DNA from: Rhodovulum sp. ES.010
GTDB lineage: Bacteria > Pseudomonadota > Alphaproteobacteria > Rhodobacterales > Rhodobacteraceae
Direction: 5' to 3'
Length of the DNA stretch: 64,000 bases
Assembly: GCF_900142935.1 (NCBI RefSeq)
Contig: NZ_FSRS01000001.1
Span: forward strand, 506,001 to 570,000
Both the position numbers and the translations under genes were made by a program. Shown here in pieces: positions 44,817 to 51,853 of this stretch (positions are counted from its first letter, which is position 1; each line of letters opens with the position of its first letter). The notes beneath the pieces were generated by a model that was not told the DNA's origin, made no database searches, and was given only the letters and a program-made list of their open reading frames with translations.

Positions 44817-44835
44817 ATGTGAAGGGTGTTCACAT
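44817..44835. promoter_or_regulatory. Palindrome 1 upstream of DUF2852 gene
   Basis: ATGTGAA-N5-TTCACAT, a perfect 19-bp palindromic site whose near edge is 26 nt upstream of the DUF2852 start. It shares both 7-bp arms with palindrome 2; only the central 5 bp differ. Binding protein unknown. Confidence 0.7.
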
Positions 44836-44875
44836 TCACTCAGGTCGGCACCCGGCCGCGCGGTTTCAAGGGGGG

Positions 44876-44894
44876 ATGTGAAGGTTTTTCACAT
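44876..44894. promoter_or_regulatory. Palindrome 2 upstream of DUF2852 gene
   Basis: A second ATGTGAA-N5-TTCACAT site with its centre 59 bp from that of palindrome 1, just after the stop of the upstream prolyl-tRNA editing gene. The spacing is close to six helical turns minus a little, so dimers on both sites could face the same way and interact. Confidence 0.7.
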
Positions 44895-44901
44895 TAGCGG
44901 G

Positions 44902-45369
44902 TCAGCGCGTGAAATCGGCGGGTTCCGCGCCTGTCAGACCGGGCAGGAGATGCGGGTCGAGCGGGAAGACATGGCGGGGCGTGCCCGCGGCCGCCCAGAC
45001 CGTGTCGAACTCCAGAAGCCGGGGGTCGAGAAAGGCGCGGATCGGGGTCAGGTGCCCGACGGGCGCGACGCCGCCGATGGCGAACCCCGTCCGCGACCGG
45101 ATCAGCGCGGCATCGGCCTTGCCCAGCGGCTCCCCCGCCAGTGCCGAGGCGCGGTCGTCGCAGACCCGATTGCCGCCGGCGGTCAGGAACAGGATCGCCG
45201 CGCCGCTGTCCATCCCGCGGAAGATGATCGACTTGGCGATCTGGTCGATCTGGCAGCCCACCGCGTCGGCCGCCTCCTGCGCGGTTCGCGTCTGGCCGAG
45301 CTCGCGGATATCCGCCGCGATCCCGGCCGCGTCCAGGGCGCGGCGCACGCGCGCGCGGCTCTTGCTCAT
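44902..45369 (-). CDS. YbaK/ProX-type aminoacyl-tRNA editing protein
   Basis: A 155-residue single-domain protein of the YbaK/ProX editing family. The start SKSRARVRRALDAAGIAADI, the lysine in QIAKSIIFR near residue 46 and FAIGGVAPVGHLTPIRAFLD are typical of the deacylase pocket. Such proteins hydrolyse misacylated tRNA(Pro) or related tRNAs (Cys or Ala) in trans in the cytoplasm. The start at 45369 has GAGG close upstream. It is divergent from glnE over 96 bp. Exact substrate within the family is not determinable here. Confidence 0.9.
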   Translation of the reverse strand: MSKSRARVRRALDAAGIAADIRELGQTRTAQEAADAVGCQIDQIAKSIIFRGMDSGAAILFLTAGGNRVCDDRASALAGEPLGKADAALIRSRTGFAIGGVAPVGHLTPIRAFLDPRLLEFDTVWAAAGTPRHVFPLDPHLLPGLTGAEPADFTR

Positions 45370-45465
45370 CCTCAGGTCCTTTCCTTGCCTGGCGCGGACT
45401 ATCGGGGGCGCGGCTTCGGCGCGCAAGCCGTTGACCGCCGGGCGGGCCGGCGTCATCAAGACGCC

Positions 45466-48279
45466 ATGAGTTTCGCATCGCGCCTGACCCGCACGCCCAT
45501 CCCCCACGAGCCCGAGCGGGCGACCGAGGCGGAGGACCGCTTTTCCGCCCAGCCGCCGGAAATTCGCGCCTTGCTGGCCGGGACCGCGGGCTGCAGCCCG
45601 TATCTCTGGGGCCTGATGACGCGGGAGGCGGAGTGGATGGACGCGGCGCTGGCGGGCGATCCCGACGACGCCTTCGCGGCACTTCTGGACGCGGTGCGCG
45701 CGCTGCCGCTCGACGCGCTCAAGACCGGGCTGCGGCAGACCAAGCGGCGCGCCGCGCTTCTGATCGCGCTGGCCGACCTGGGCGGGGTCTGGCCGCTGGA
45801 GCGCGTGACCGGCGCGCTGACCGACTTCGCCGATCTCTGCGTGGACACCGCGCTCAGGCGCCTGGTCGCCGCAGAGATCGGTCGGGGCAAGCTGCCGGGG
45901 CTGACCGAGGACGACGCCGCGACCGCCGGCGGCATGGTGGCGCTGGCGATGGGCAAGCAGGGCGCGCACGAACTCAACTATTCCTCCGATATCGACCTGA
46001 TCGTGCTGTTCGACCAGGACCGGTTCGCCGAGGCCGATTTCCACGAGGCGCGGTCCGTCTTCGTCAAGGTTACGCGGCGGATGAGCCAGCTTCTGTCCGA
46101 GATGACCGGCGAGGGCTACGTGTTCCGCACCGACCTGCGGCTCAGGCCGGATGCCAGCGTGACGCCGGTCTGCCTGTCGATGGAGGCGGCGGAACGCTAT
46201 TACGAAAGCCTCGGCCGCACCTGGGAACGCGCCGCGCATATCAAGGCGCGGCCCTGCGCGGGCGATATCGAGGCGGGCTGGGCCTATCTCGACCGGCTGC
46301 GCCCCTTCGTCTGGCGCAAGCACCTGGACTTCGCGGCGATCCAGGACGCCCATGACATGCGGCTGAAGATCCGCAGCCACAAGGGGCTGCACGGGGCGCT
46401 GACGCTCGAAGGCCATGACATGAAGCTGGGCCAGGGCGGCATCCGCGAGATCGAGTTCTTCACCCAGACCCGGCAGATCATCGCCGGCGGCCGCGACCCC
46501 GACCTGCGGGTGCGCGGCACGGTGGAGGGGCTCGCGCGGCTGGCCGACAAGGGCTGGGTGCCGCAGGACGTGGCCGACACGCTCAGCGCCGACTACCGGG
46601 CGCATCGCGAGGTCGAGCACCGCTTGCAGATGGTGAACGACGCGCAGACCCACGCCTTGCCGGGCAACGCGGACGGAATCGCGCGGATCGCGCGGTTCTG
46701 CGGCGCCGACGACGTCGCGCTGTGGCGGGCCGACCTCACGGAGCGGCTGGAGCGGGTCGACGGGCTGACCGAGGGGTTCTTCCAGCCTGGCAAGGGCGGA
46801 GCCGCCGAGGCAGACGTGGCCGACCTGCCCGAGAACGCCGAAGAGATCGTCGAGCGCTGGCCCGACTATCCCTGCCTGCGCTCGGCCCGGGCGCGCGAGA
46901 TCTTCAAGCGGCTCAAGCCCGACCTTCTGGGCCGGCTGACCAAGGCGCCGCGCCCCGTCGAGGCCTTCGCCGCCTTCGACGGCTTCCTGCGCGGGCTCCC
47001 GGCGGGGGTACAGCTCTTCTCGCTTTTCGAGGCCAACCCCCAGCTCATCGACCTGATCATCGACATCACCAGCGTGTCGCCGGAGCTTGCGCAGTACCTG
47101 TCGCGCAATGCCGGCGTGCTCGATGCGGTGATCGGCGGCGATTTCTTCCGCGACTGGCCGGGCCGCCCGGCACTCGAGCAGGCCCTTGCGGAGAGGTTGG
47201 CGGCCATCGACGACTATGAGCGCAAGCTCGACACCGCGCGCGCCTGGGCCAAGGAGTGGCATTTCCGGGTCGGCGTGCATTTCCTTCGCGGCCTGATCGA
47301 CGCCGGCGAGGCGGGGCGCGAATACGCCGACCTTGCCGAGGCGGCGCTCGCCGCGCTGTGGCCGCATGTGGTGGCTCATTTCGCCGGAAAGCATGGCGAC
47401 CCGCCGGGCAAGGGCGCCGTGGTGCTGGGTATGGGCTCGCTGGGGGCGGGGCTGCTGACCGCGCGCTCCGATCTCGACCTGATCGTGATTTATGACGCCG
47501 ACGGGGTGGAAAGCTCGGACGGCCGCCGCCCCTTGGCCGCGCGCGCCTATTATGCCCGGCTGACCCAGGCGCTGGTCACGGCCCTGACCGCGCAGATGCC
47601 CGAGGGCAAGCTTTACGAGGTCGACATGCGGCTGCGGCCGTCGGGCAACCAGGGCCCTGTGGCGACCGCGTTGCAGAGCTTTCGCAACTACCAGAGCGAC
47701 GAGGCCTGGACCTGGGAGCATCTCGCCCTGACCCGTGCCCGCCCGGTGGCCGGCGACAGCACGCTTGGCGTGGAGGTGGAGGCGTTCCGGCAGGACCTGC
47801 TACGGGACAAGGCCGACATCGCCCGAACGCTGACGGGCGTGGTCGACATGCGTCGCCGGCTGGCCGAGGCGAAGCCCGCGAAATCGGCCTGGGACGGCAA
47901 GCAGGGGCCGGGGCGTGGCCAGGATATCGAACTGATCGCCTCCGCCGCGGCGCTGATCGCGGCGAGCCCGGCGACGGCGGTGGCCGATCAACTGGAGGCG
48001 GGCGTGGCGGCGGGGTGGCTGTGCGCGGAAGAGGCGCGCACGCTGTGCGAAAGCTACGCGCTCTTGCGCAAGGTGCAGGGGGCGGCCAAGTTGATTTCGG
48101 ACGGGCCGCTCGACCCGCCGGACTTGGGCGAAGGCGGGCTGACCTTCCTGCTGAGGGGCACCGGCGCCGCCGATGCCGGCGCGCTGGAAGACCTGCTGGC
48201 GCGGGCGCGCGGCGCGGCGGCCGAGGTGATCGAGACGGTGATCGCGCGTGGCCCGGTGGAGGAGAAAGATGCGGATTGA
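45466..48279 (+). CDS. glnE: Glutamine synthetase adenylyltransferase / adenylyl-removing enzyme
   Basis: A 937-residue two-headed nucleotidyltransferase that controls glutamine synthetase by adenylylation and deadenylylation in response to PII and glutamine. The N-terminal (adenylyl-removing) catalytic motif YSSDIDLIVLFDQD is near residue 172 and the C-terminal (adenylylating) motif ARSDLDLIVIYDAD near 665, each followed by a helical GlnE domain. A much longer frame upstream is rejected because it covers the divergent YbaK-like gene. Ends overlapping a small conserved gene by 11 nt. The usual PII gene is not adjacent. Confidence 0.95.
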   Translation: MSFASRLTRTPIPHEPERATEAEDRFSAQPPEIRALLAGTAGCSPYLWGLMTREAEWMDAALAGDPDDAFAALLDAVRALPLDALKTGLRQTKRRAALLIALADLGGVWPLERVTGALTDFADLCVDTALRRLVAAEIGRGKLPGLTEDDAATAGGMVALAMGKQGAHELNYSSDIDLIVLFDQDRFAEADFHEARSVFVKVTRRMSQLLSEMTGEGYVFRTDLRLRPDASVTPVCLSMEAAERYYESLGRTWERAAHIKARPCAGDIEAGWAYLDRLRPFVWRKHLDFAAIQDAHDMRLKIRSHKGLHGALTLEGHDMKLGQGGIREIEFFTQTRQIIAGGRDPDLRVRGTVEGLARLADKGWVPQDVADTLSADYRAHREVEHRLQMVNDAQTHALPGNADGIARIARFCGADDVALWRADLTERLERVDGLTEGFFQPGKGGAAEADVADLPENAEEIVERWPDYPCLRSARAREIFKRLKPDLLGRLTKAPRPVEAFAAFDGFLRGLPAGVQLFSLFEANPQLIDLIIDITSVSPELAQYLSRNAGVLDAVIGGDFFRDWPGRPALEQALAERLAAIDDYERKLDTARAWAKEWHFRVGVHFLRGLIDAGEAGREYADLAEAALAALWPHVVAHFAGKHGDPPGKGAVVLGMGSLGAGLLTARSDLDLIVIYDADGVESSDGRRPLAARAYYARLTQALVTALTAQMPEGKLYEVDMRLRPSGNQGPVATALQSFRNYQSDEAWTWEHLALTRARPVAGDSTLGVEVEAFRQDLLRDKADIARTLTGVVDMRRRLAEAKPAKSAWDGKQGPGRGQDIELIASAAALIAASPATAVADQLEAGVAAGWLCAEEARTLCESYALLRKVQGAAKLISDGPLDPPDLGEGGLTFLLRGTGAADAGALEDLLARARGAAAEVIETVIARGPVEEKDAD

Positions 48280-48535
48280 AGCGGCAGACCCAAAGGGCCT
48301 GGTGCGGGAAGCCTACCGAATCGAGGAGATCGGCACCGGGGAATGCCGGTCGATCTTCCTCGACTGGGCGCTGTCGCTGCCGGTGGGGGTGGACACCAAG
48401 GCGGCCCTCAAGCGGCTGATCGCGGAATATGCGCCCGCCGCGCCGGACCACCCGATGACCGGTGTGCTTCGGGCCGGGCTCGACACCGAGGCGCCGCCGC
48501 GCCGGCGCGGCGGCGCGCGCGGGCGGCGGAACTGA
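48269..48535 (+). CDS. Small hypothetical protein coupled to glnE
   Basis: An 88-residue protein with no named family. The middle is conserved-looking (GLVREAYRIEEIGTGECRSI, then FLDWALSLPVGVDTKAALKR), and the tail is basic and Arg/Gly-rich (about residues 70-88). GGAGGAG lies just before the ATG at 48269, and the gene overlaps the glnE stop, so it is translated with glnE. A role in nitrogen regulation is possible from position only. Confidence 0.75.
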   Translation: MRIEAADPKGLVREAYRIEEIGTGECRSIFLDWALSLPVGVDTKAALKRLIAEYAPAAPDHPMTGVLRAGLDTEAPPRRRGGARGRRN

Positions 48536-48584
48536 GGCCGCCGCCCGCGCGCTTGTACTGCACGGCCGGGGGCGAGAAGGCGCC

Positions 48585-48719
48585 TCAGTTCTGGGCTTCG
48601 CGCGCCTCCTGCGAAACCTGCTCGCCGGCGGTTTCGAGATCTTGCCCGACCCCTTCGACGGTTTCGCAGGCCGCGAGGCCGAAAAGGAGCGTGGCGGAAA
48701 GCAGGGCGAAGCGGATCAT
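48585..48719 (-). CDS. Entericidin-family lipoprotein
   Basis: A 44-residue peptide with a lipoprotein signal and lipobox LAAC near residue 18, followed by the entericidin-type segment ETVEGVGQDLETAGEQVSQE. Entericidin A/B-like lipoproteins are small envelope proteins, sometimes linked to toxin-antitoxin or stress. GGAGG precedes the start by 5-6 nt. It lies in a block of small stress-type genes and shares the minus strand with the DUF1328 gene, 115 nt downstream of it. Confidence 0.88.
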   Translation of the reverse strand: MIRFALLSATLLFGLAACETVEGVGQDLETAGEQVSQEAREAQN

Positions 48720-48834
48720 GAGACCTCCGTCTTGATTTGCGTCGAAAGTGCTCCCGGCGCCTTCACAGGGGGTGCCGGGGCAAGGGTTGCAGGCGGCGGC
48801 GCTGGCGCTGCCCGGTCGTGCGGGGGCGCGCCGC

Positions 48835-49005
48835 TCAGGGCGCGCGGCCGCGCAGGAGGCGCACGAGGATCGTCGCCACGAAGAGCACGAGGAAAACGAA
48901 GAAGATGATCTGTGCGATCCCCGCCGAGGCTGCGGCAATGCCGCCGAAGCCGAGCACGCCGGCGACCAGCGCCACGATCAGGAAGAGTAGGGCCCAATAA
49001 AGCAT
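48835..49005 (-). CDS. DUF1328 small membrane protein
   Basis: A 56-residue protein of the DUF1328/YtjA family, with two membrane helices ([20 protein letters not shown] and [20 protein letters not shown]) and a short basic tail. The family is of unknown function and often found among stress-induced genes. GGACAGGA lies about 4-5 nt before the start. An EcfG-type promoter motif lies upstream at 49042-49066, on the same strand. Confidence 0.9.
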   Translation of the reverse strand: MLYWALLFLIVALVAGVLGFGGIAAASAGIAQIIFFVFLVLFVATILVRLLRGRAP

Positions 49006-49041
49006 GATGTCCTGTCCTTTCGCGTTTGCTACGCCCTCACC

Positions 49042-49066
49042 AACGCGCCATGGCGCCCGATGTTCC
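49042..49066 (-). promoter_or_regulatory. EcfG-type promoter motif for the DUF1328 gene
   Basis: On the minus strand GGAAC (49066-49062), exactly 16 nt, then CGTT (49045-49042). This matches the published consensus for the alphaproteobacterial general stress sigma factor EcfG, GGAAC-N16-CGTT. It sits 37 nt upstream of the DUF1328 start, giving a short leader. Sigma factor identity is inferred from the motif. Confidence 0.75.
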
Positions 49067-49101
49067 GCCGCCGCGCCCGGGTGGTCGGAACGGCTGCTTC
49101 G

Positions 49102-49126
49102 GGAACCGTCGCGGGCCGGCAGCGTT
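49102..49126 (+). promoter_or_regulatory. EcfG-type promoter motif for the DUF883 gene
   Basis: GGAAC (49102-49106), exactly 16 nt, then CGTT (49123-49126), on the plus strand, 43 nt upstream of the DUF883 start. It is divergent from the motif at 49042-49066 and matches the same EcfG consensus perfectly, so the two genes are probably induced together. Confidence 0.75.
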
Positions 49127-49169
49127 GGTGTCCCGCAACCATGTGACAGCAAAGAAAGGAGCATGCCCC

Positions 49170-49487
49170 ATGGCACAGAGTGGAAACGGTGCGGCAAGCA
49201 GCGAAGATCTGGCGCGCCAGATCGAGGCGTTGAAGGACGATGTTGCGGGTATTTCGAAAATCCTGACCGAAATGGGCGGGGCGCAACGCGATGCGGCGCT
49301 CGACCGGGTGCAGCGCGAGGCGGCCGAGATGCGCGCGCGCGGCGAGGCCGCGGCGACGGAGGCGCGCGACCGGGGCGTCGCGGCCGGTAACGAGGCGCTG
49401 GACGCGGTGCGCCGCCAGCCCGCCACCGCGGTCGGCCTGGCCGTCGGCCTCGGCTTTCTCGTGGGGCTGATGACGGGGCGGCGCTGA
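49170..49487 (+). CDS. DUF883 (ElaB/YqjD-like) ribosome- or membrane-associated protein
   Basis: A 105-residue protein. The N-terminal two thirds are charged helix ([20 protein letters not shown], then [20 protein letters not shown]), probably a coiled coil, and the C terminus is one membrane anchor ([20 protein letters not shown]). This is the DUF883/ElaB/YqjD layout, proteins that tether ribosomes to the inner membrane in stationary phase in enteric bacteria. AAAGGAGC precedes the start. Its stop overlaps the start of the next gene by one base. Confidence 0.9.
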   Translation: MAQSGNGAASSEDLARQIEALKDDVAGISKILTEMGGAQRDAALDRVQREAAEMRARGEAAATEARDRGVAAGNEALDAVRRQPATAVGLAVGLGFLVGLMTGRR

Positions 49488-49837
49488 TGGGGTTCGATCC
49501 GCTGCCGCAGATCGAGCGCCGCGCCGAGTCGTTGGCGCTGCGGCTGGAACTCCGGTTGCTGATCGGCATCTGTCTGCTGATCGGGATCGGGTTCCTCACC
49601 GCGGCCGCCTGGCTGGTGCTGGCCGCGGCGCATGGCGCGCCGGTCGCGGCGACGGTCCTCGGCAGCGTTTATGTGGCGCTGTCGGCCTTGCTGTTCGCGC
49701 TGGTCAAGCGCGACCCGCCTGCCGCCCCGAAACAGCCCGAGAGCGAGACCGGAATGCCCTATTTCGAACTGGCCCAAGGGTTTGCCGCGGGCATGCAGGC
49801 GGGGCGCGCCGCCCGCAACGGGGCCGCGCCGCGCTAG
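49487..49837 (+). CDS. Phage-holin-family membrane protein (YqjE-like)
   Basis: A 116-residue protein with two membrane helices ([20 protein letters not shown] and [20 protein letters not shown]) and a hydrophilic tail. It resembles the YqjE/putative holin superfamily that follows DUF883 genes in many genomes; this is unlikely to be a phage holin. It overlaps the DUF883 stop (TGATG), so the pair is coupled. A bidirectional terminator follows at 49864-49895. Confidence 0.85.
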   Translation: MGFDPLPQIERRAESLALRLELRLLIGICLLIGIGFLTAAAWLVLAAAHGAPVAATVLGSVYVALSALLFALVKRDPPAAPKQPESETGMPYFELAQGFAAGMQAGRAARNGAAPR

Positions 49838-49863
49838 AACGGTCAAGATGAAAACAAGATACA

Positions 49864-49895
49864 AAAACGCCCCGCCGGTTCGGGCGGGGCGTTTT
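49864..49895. terminator. Bidirectional intrinsic terminator
   Basis: AAAACGCCCCGCC (49864-49876) pairs perfectly with GGCGGGGCGTTTT (49883-49895), a 13-bp stem with a 6-nt loop and A/T runs at both ends. It lies between the convergent holin-like and CsbD genes and should stop both. Confidence 0.92.
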
Positions 49896-49920
49896 GTACG
49901 GACCCTGTCGGGCCACGGCC

Positions 49921-50118
49921 TCAGAGCCGGTTCAGGAAATCGTCGACTTCCTTCTCGGCGGCCTCGCGGGTCTTGCCATAGCGCTTTTGCACCATGCCGA
50001 TGAGCTTCTCGCGGTCGCCTTCGGCCTGCTCGATTTCATCGTCGGTCAGGTCGCCCCAGAACTCCTTGGCATGGCCCTTGAGTTGCTTCCACTGGCCTTT
50101 CACCTGGTCGAGATTCAT
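49921..50118 (-). CDS. CsbD-family stress protein
   Basis: A 65-residue hydrophilic helical protein with the CsbD layout, starting MNLDQVKGQWKQLKGHAKEF and containing GDLTDDEIEQAEGDREKLIG. CsbD-like proteins are abundant stress proteins in many bacteria with unclear function. GAAAGGAGA precedes the start. It belongs to the same stress block as DUF883, DUF1328 and entericidin genes, but its upstream region has no perfect GGAAC-N16-CGTT; GGAAC occurs without a suitable CGTT. Confidence 0.92.
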   Translation of the reverse strand: MNLDQVKGQWKQLKGHAKEFWGDLTDDEIEQAEGDREKLIGMVQKRYGKTREAAEKEVDDFLNRL

Positions 50119-50310
50119 GGCGTGTCTCCTTTCATTGCGTCTGTCTCTGACGGAAACAACGTTTCTCGGCGCCCGAAGTTGCATGCGGTCCGGGCACGTT
50201 CCGCCGGTCGGCTGGCCAGTCAAGCAATCGTGCGTGGGCGGCAGGGTGCGCGGGCGGGACCGTGCCGTTGACCGAATGAACGGCGCGCCCGGGCAGAAGG
50301 GAGGCACAAG

Positions 50311-51282
50311 ATGCAACGCATTCTTATGACCACCGCAATCGCGACACTCGCCGCGATGCCGGCTCTCGGCCAAGGTAACGGCGGGATGGGAGAGACGGAC
50401 AGCCCGCAGATCGACGTAGGCGAGACAACCGTGCACGCGGAGCGACTGATCGGCATGCCCGTCTAGATGGTGGAGAACGGCAGCGTGACCGAGGACGGCG
50501 CGATCGCCGAGGTGCCGGACGGCTGGACCGAGATCGGTGAGATCGCGGATGTCTACGTTTCCGGCGCGGAAGAGATCGAGTGGATTGTCACCGAGATTGA
50601 CGGCGCGGTCGATGCCGCGCCGCGCGAGGTGGCGTTCGAACTCGGCAAGTTCCGGTTCAAGCCGGATCCCGACACCTCCGACGCGTTCTTCGTCGTCTAC
50701 GAGGGCAATCGCGCGGCGCTGGAGGCCCGCGAGCAGCGGGACCGGGCGGACATGGAGCCCGGCGGCCGGTCTCTTGCCCGCGACACCGACGGGGACGGCG
50801 CGACCGCAATGGCGTCCATGGATGACGCCGCCGTCCGCGGGGCGGGCGAGTGCCTGAGGATGTCGGAGGGCGACCGGGCCGCGCTGCGTGCCGAGAGTCT
50901 CGAGCGCCATCCGGTGCTCGGGCCGGACGGCGCGCAGATCGGCGAGATCGGCGCGCTTGTCATCGGTGATGCGGGCGAGATGGAGCGGGTGGTCGTCGAG
51001 GTCGGCGGGTTCCTGGGGCTCGGCGAAAAGCGCGTGGCATTGCCCTTCACCGAACTTTCGGTCGCCCGTACCGATGGAGCGCAGGGATGGCGCGTCTCGA
51101 CCGAGCACAGCGCCGCGGTGCCCCGCGCCATCGCAACACACCGCCCGCGCCGGCGTTACGCGGCGAGTGCCGCGGCCTCGCGCGCCAGCGCGGTGATCGC
51201 CGCCCAGTCGCCCGCCTTCACCTTAACGGCCGGGGCGACCCAGGACCCGCCGACGCAAAGCGTGTTGGGCAACGAGAGGTAG
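50311..51282 (+). pseudogene. PRC-barrel protein interrupted by an in-frame TAG
   Basis: The gene begins at 50311 with an export signal (MQRILMTTAIATLAAMPALG) and a PRC-barrel opening (HAERLIGMPV), then meets TAG at 50464-50466 and continues in the same frame at an ATG at 50467. The codon after GMPV is normally an aromatic residue, usually Tyr (TAC/TAT), so a single substitution to TAG explains the break. A second PRC-barrel unit follows (LGPDGAQIGEIGALVIGDAG, then GFLGLGEKRVALPFTELSV). The end is also odd: the frame has no stop until 51282 and runs 127 bp into the convergent eda gene, where it is antisense noise, so the normal C terminus is lost or shifted. Residues from the family consensus are also eroded (LERHPV). 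GGGAGG precedes the start. Restart at 50467 would give a protein without a signal. Confidence 0.75.
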
Positions 51283-51797
51283 GCGCGTGCATTGGCAGGT
51301 CCGATCCCCCCGGTGGGGCAGAGCCGGATCTGCGGCAGCGGGCCGGCCAGCGCCTTCAGCGCGGCGACCCCGCCCGCCGCCTCCGCCGGAAAGAACTTCT
51401 GCACGCTGTAGCCCTTCTCGAGCAGGGACATCGCCTCGGTGGCGGTGGCCGCGCCCGGCAGCAGCGGCAGATCGCCCGCGCGCGCCGCGTCCAGCAGCAT
51501 CGGCGTCGCCCCGGGGGACACGCCGAAGCCCGCGCCGGCCCCCTGCGCCGCCTCGACATCTTCGGGGGTGAGCAGCGTGCCCGCCCCGACGACGCCACCC
51601 GCCACGCCCGCCATCTCGCGGATCGCGTCGAGCGCTGCGGGTGTGCGCAGCGTCACCTCCAGCACCGGCAGCCCCCCGGCGACCAGCGCCTCGGCCAATG
51701 GACGGGCATGGCGCGCGTCCTCGATCACGAGCACGGGGATCACGGGCGCCCGGCGGCAAAGCGCCTCGGTGATCTCGCTGGCGGCATGGGGCGTCAT
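51156..51797 (-). CDS. eda: 2-keto-3-deoxy-6-phosphogluconate aldolase
   Basis: A 213-residue class I aldolase of the KDPG/KHG family that splits 2-keto-3-deoxy-6-phosphogluconate to pyruvate and glyceraldehyde-3-phosphate, the last Entner-Doudoroff step. The catalytic Glu is in LEVTLRTP near residue 46 and the Schiff-base lysine in VQKFFPAEAAGG near 133; CPTGGIGPANA binds phosphate. GGAAGGA precedes the start at 51797. It lies 56 nt after edd on the same strand and should be its operon partner. Its 3' end overlaps the run-on end of the PRC-barrel pseudogene. Confidence 0.95.
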   Translation of the reverse strand: MTPHAASEITEALCRRAPVIPVLVIEDARHARPLAEALVAGGLPVLEVTLRTPAALDAIREMAGVAGGVVGAGTLLTPEDVEAAQGAGAGFGVSPGATPMLLDAARAGDLPLLPGAATATEAMSLLEKGYSVQKFFPAEAAGGVAALKALAGPLPQIRLCPTGGIGPANARAYLSLPNTLCVGGSWVAPAVKVKAGDWAAITALAREAAALAA

Positions 51798-51853
51798 GGG
51801 CGGTCCTTCCTCGGGCGATACGCGATGCGGGCAGTCTGGCGCGGAACCGCCTG

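Noticed and set aside
44817..44894. CRP/FNR-family sites
   Set aside because: The half-sites resemble TGTGA/TCACA but the gap is 7 bp, not 6, in both copies; FNR's TTGAT arms are absent.
49487..49837. Prophage holin
   Set aside because: The gene is coupled to a DUF883 gene with no phage genes near, as in chromosomal YqjD/YqjE pairs.
50464..50466. TAG recoded as pyrrolysine
   Set aside because: No pyrrolysine genes are seen and the family has no such residue; a Tyr-to-TAG mutation is simpler.
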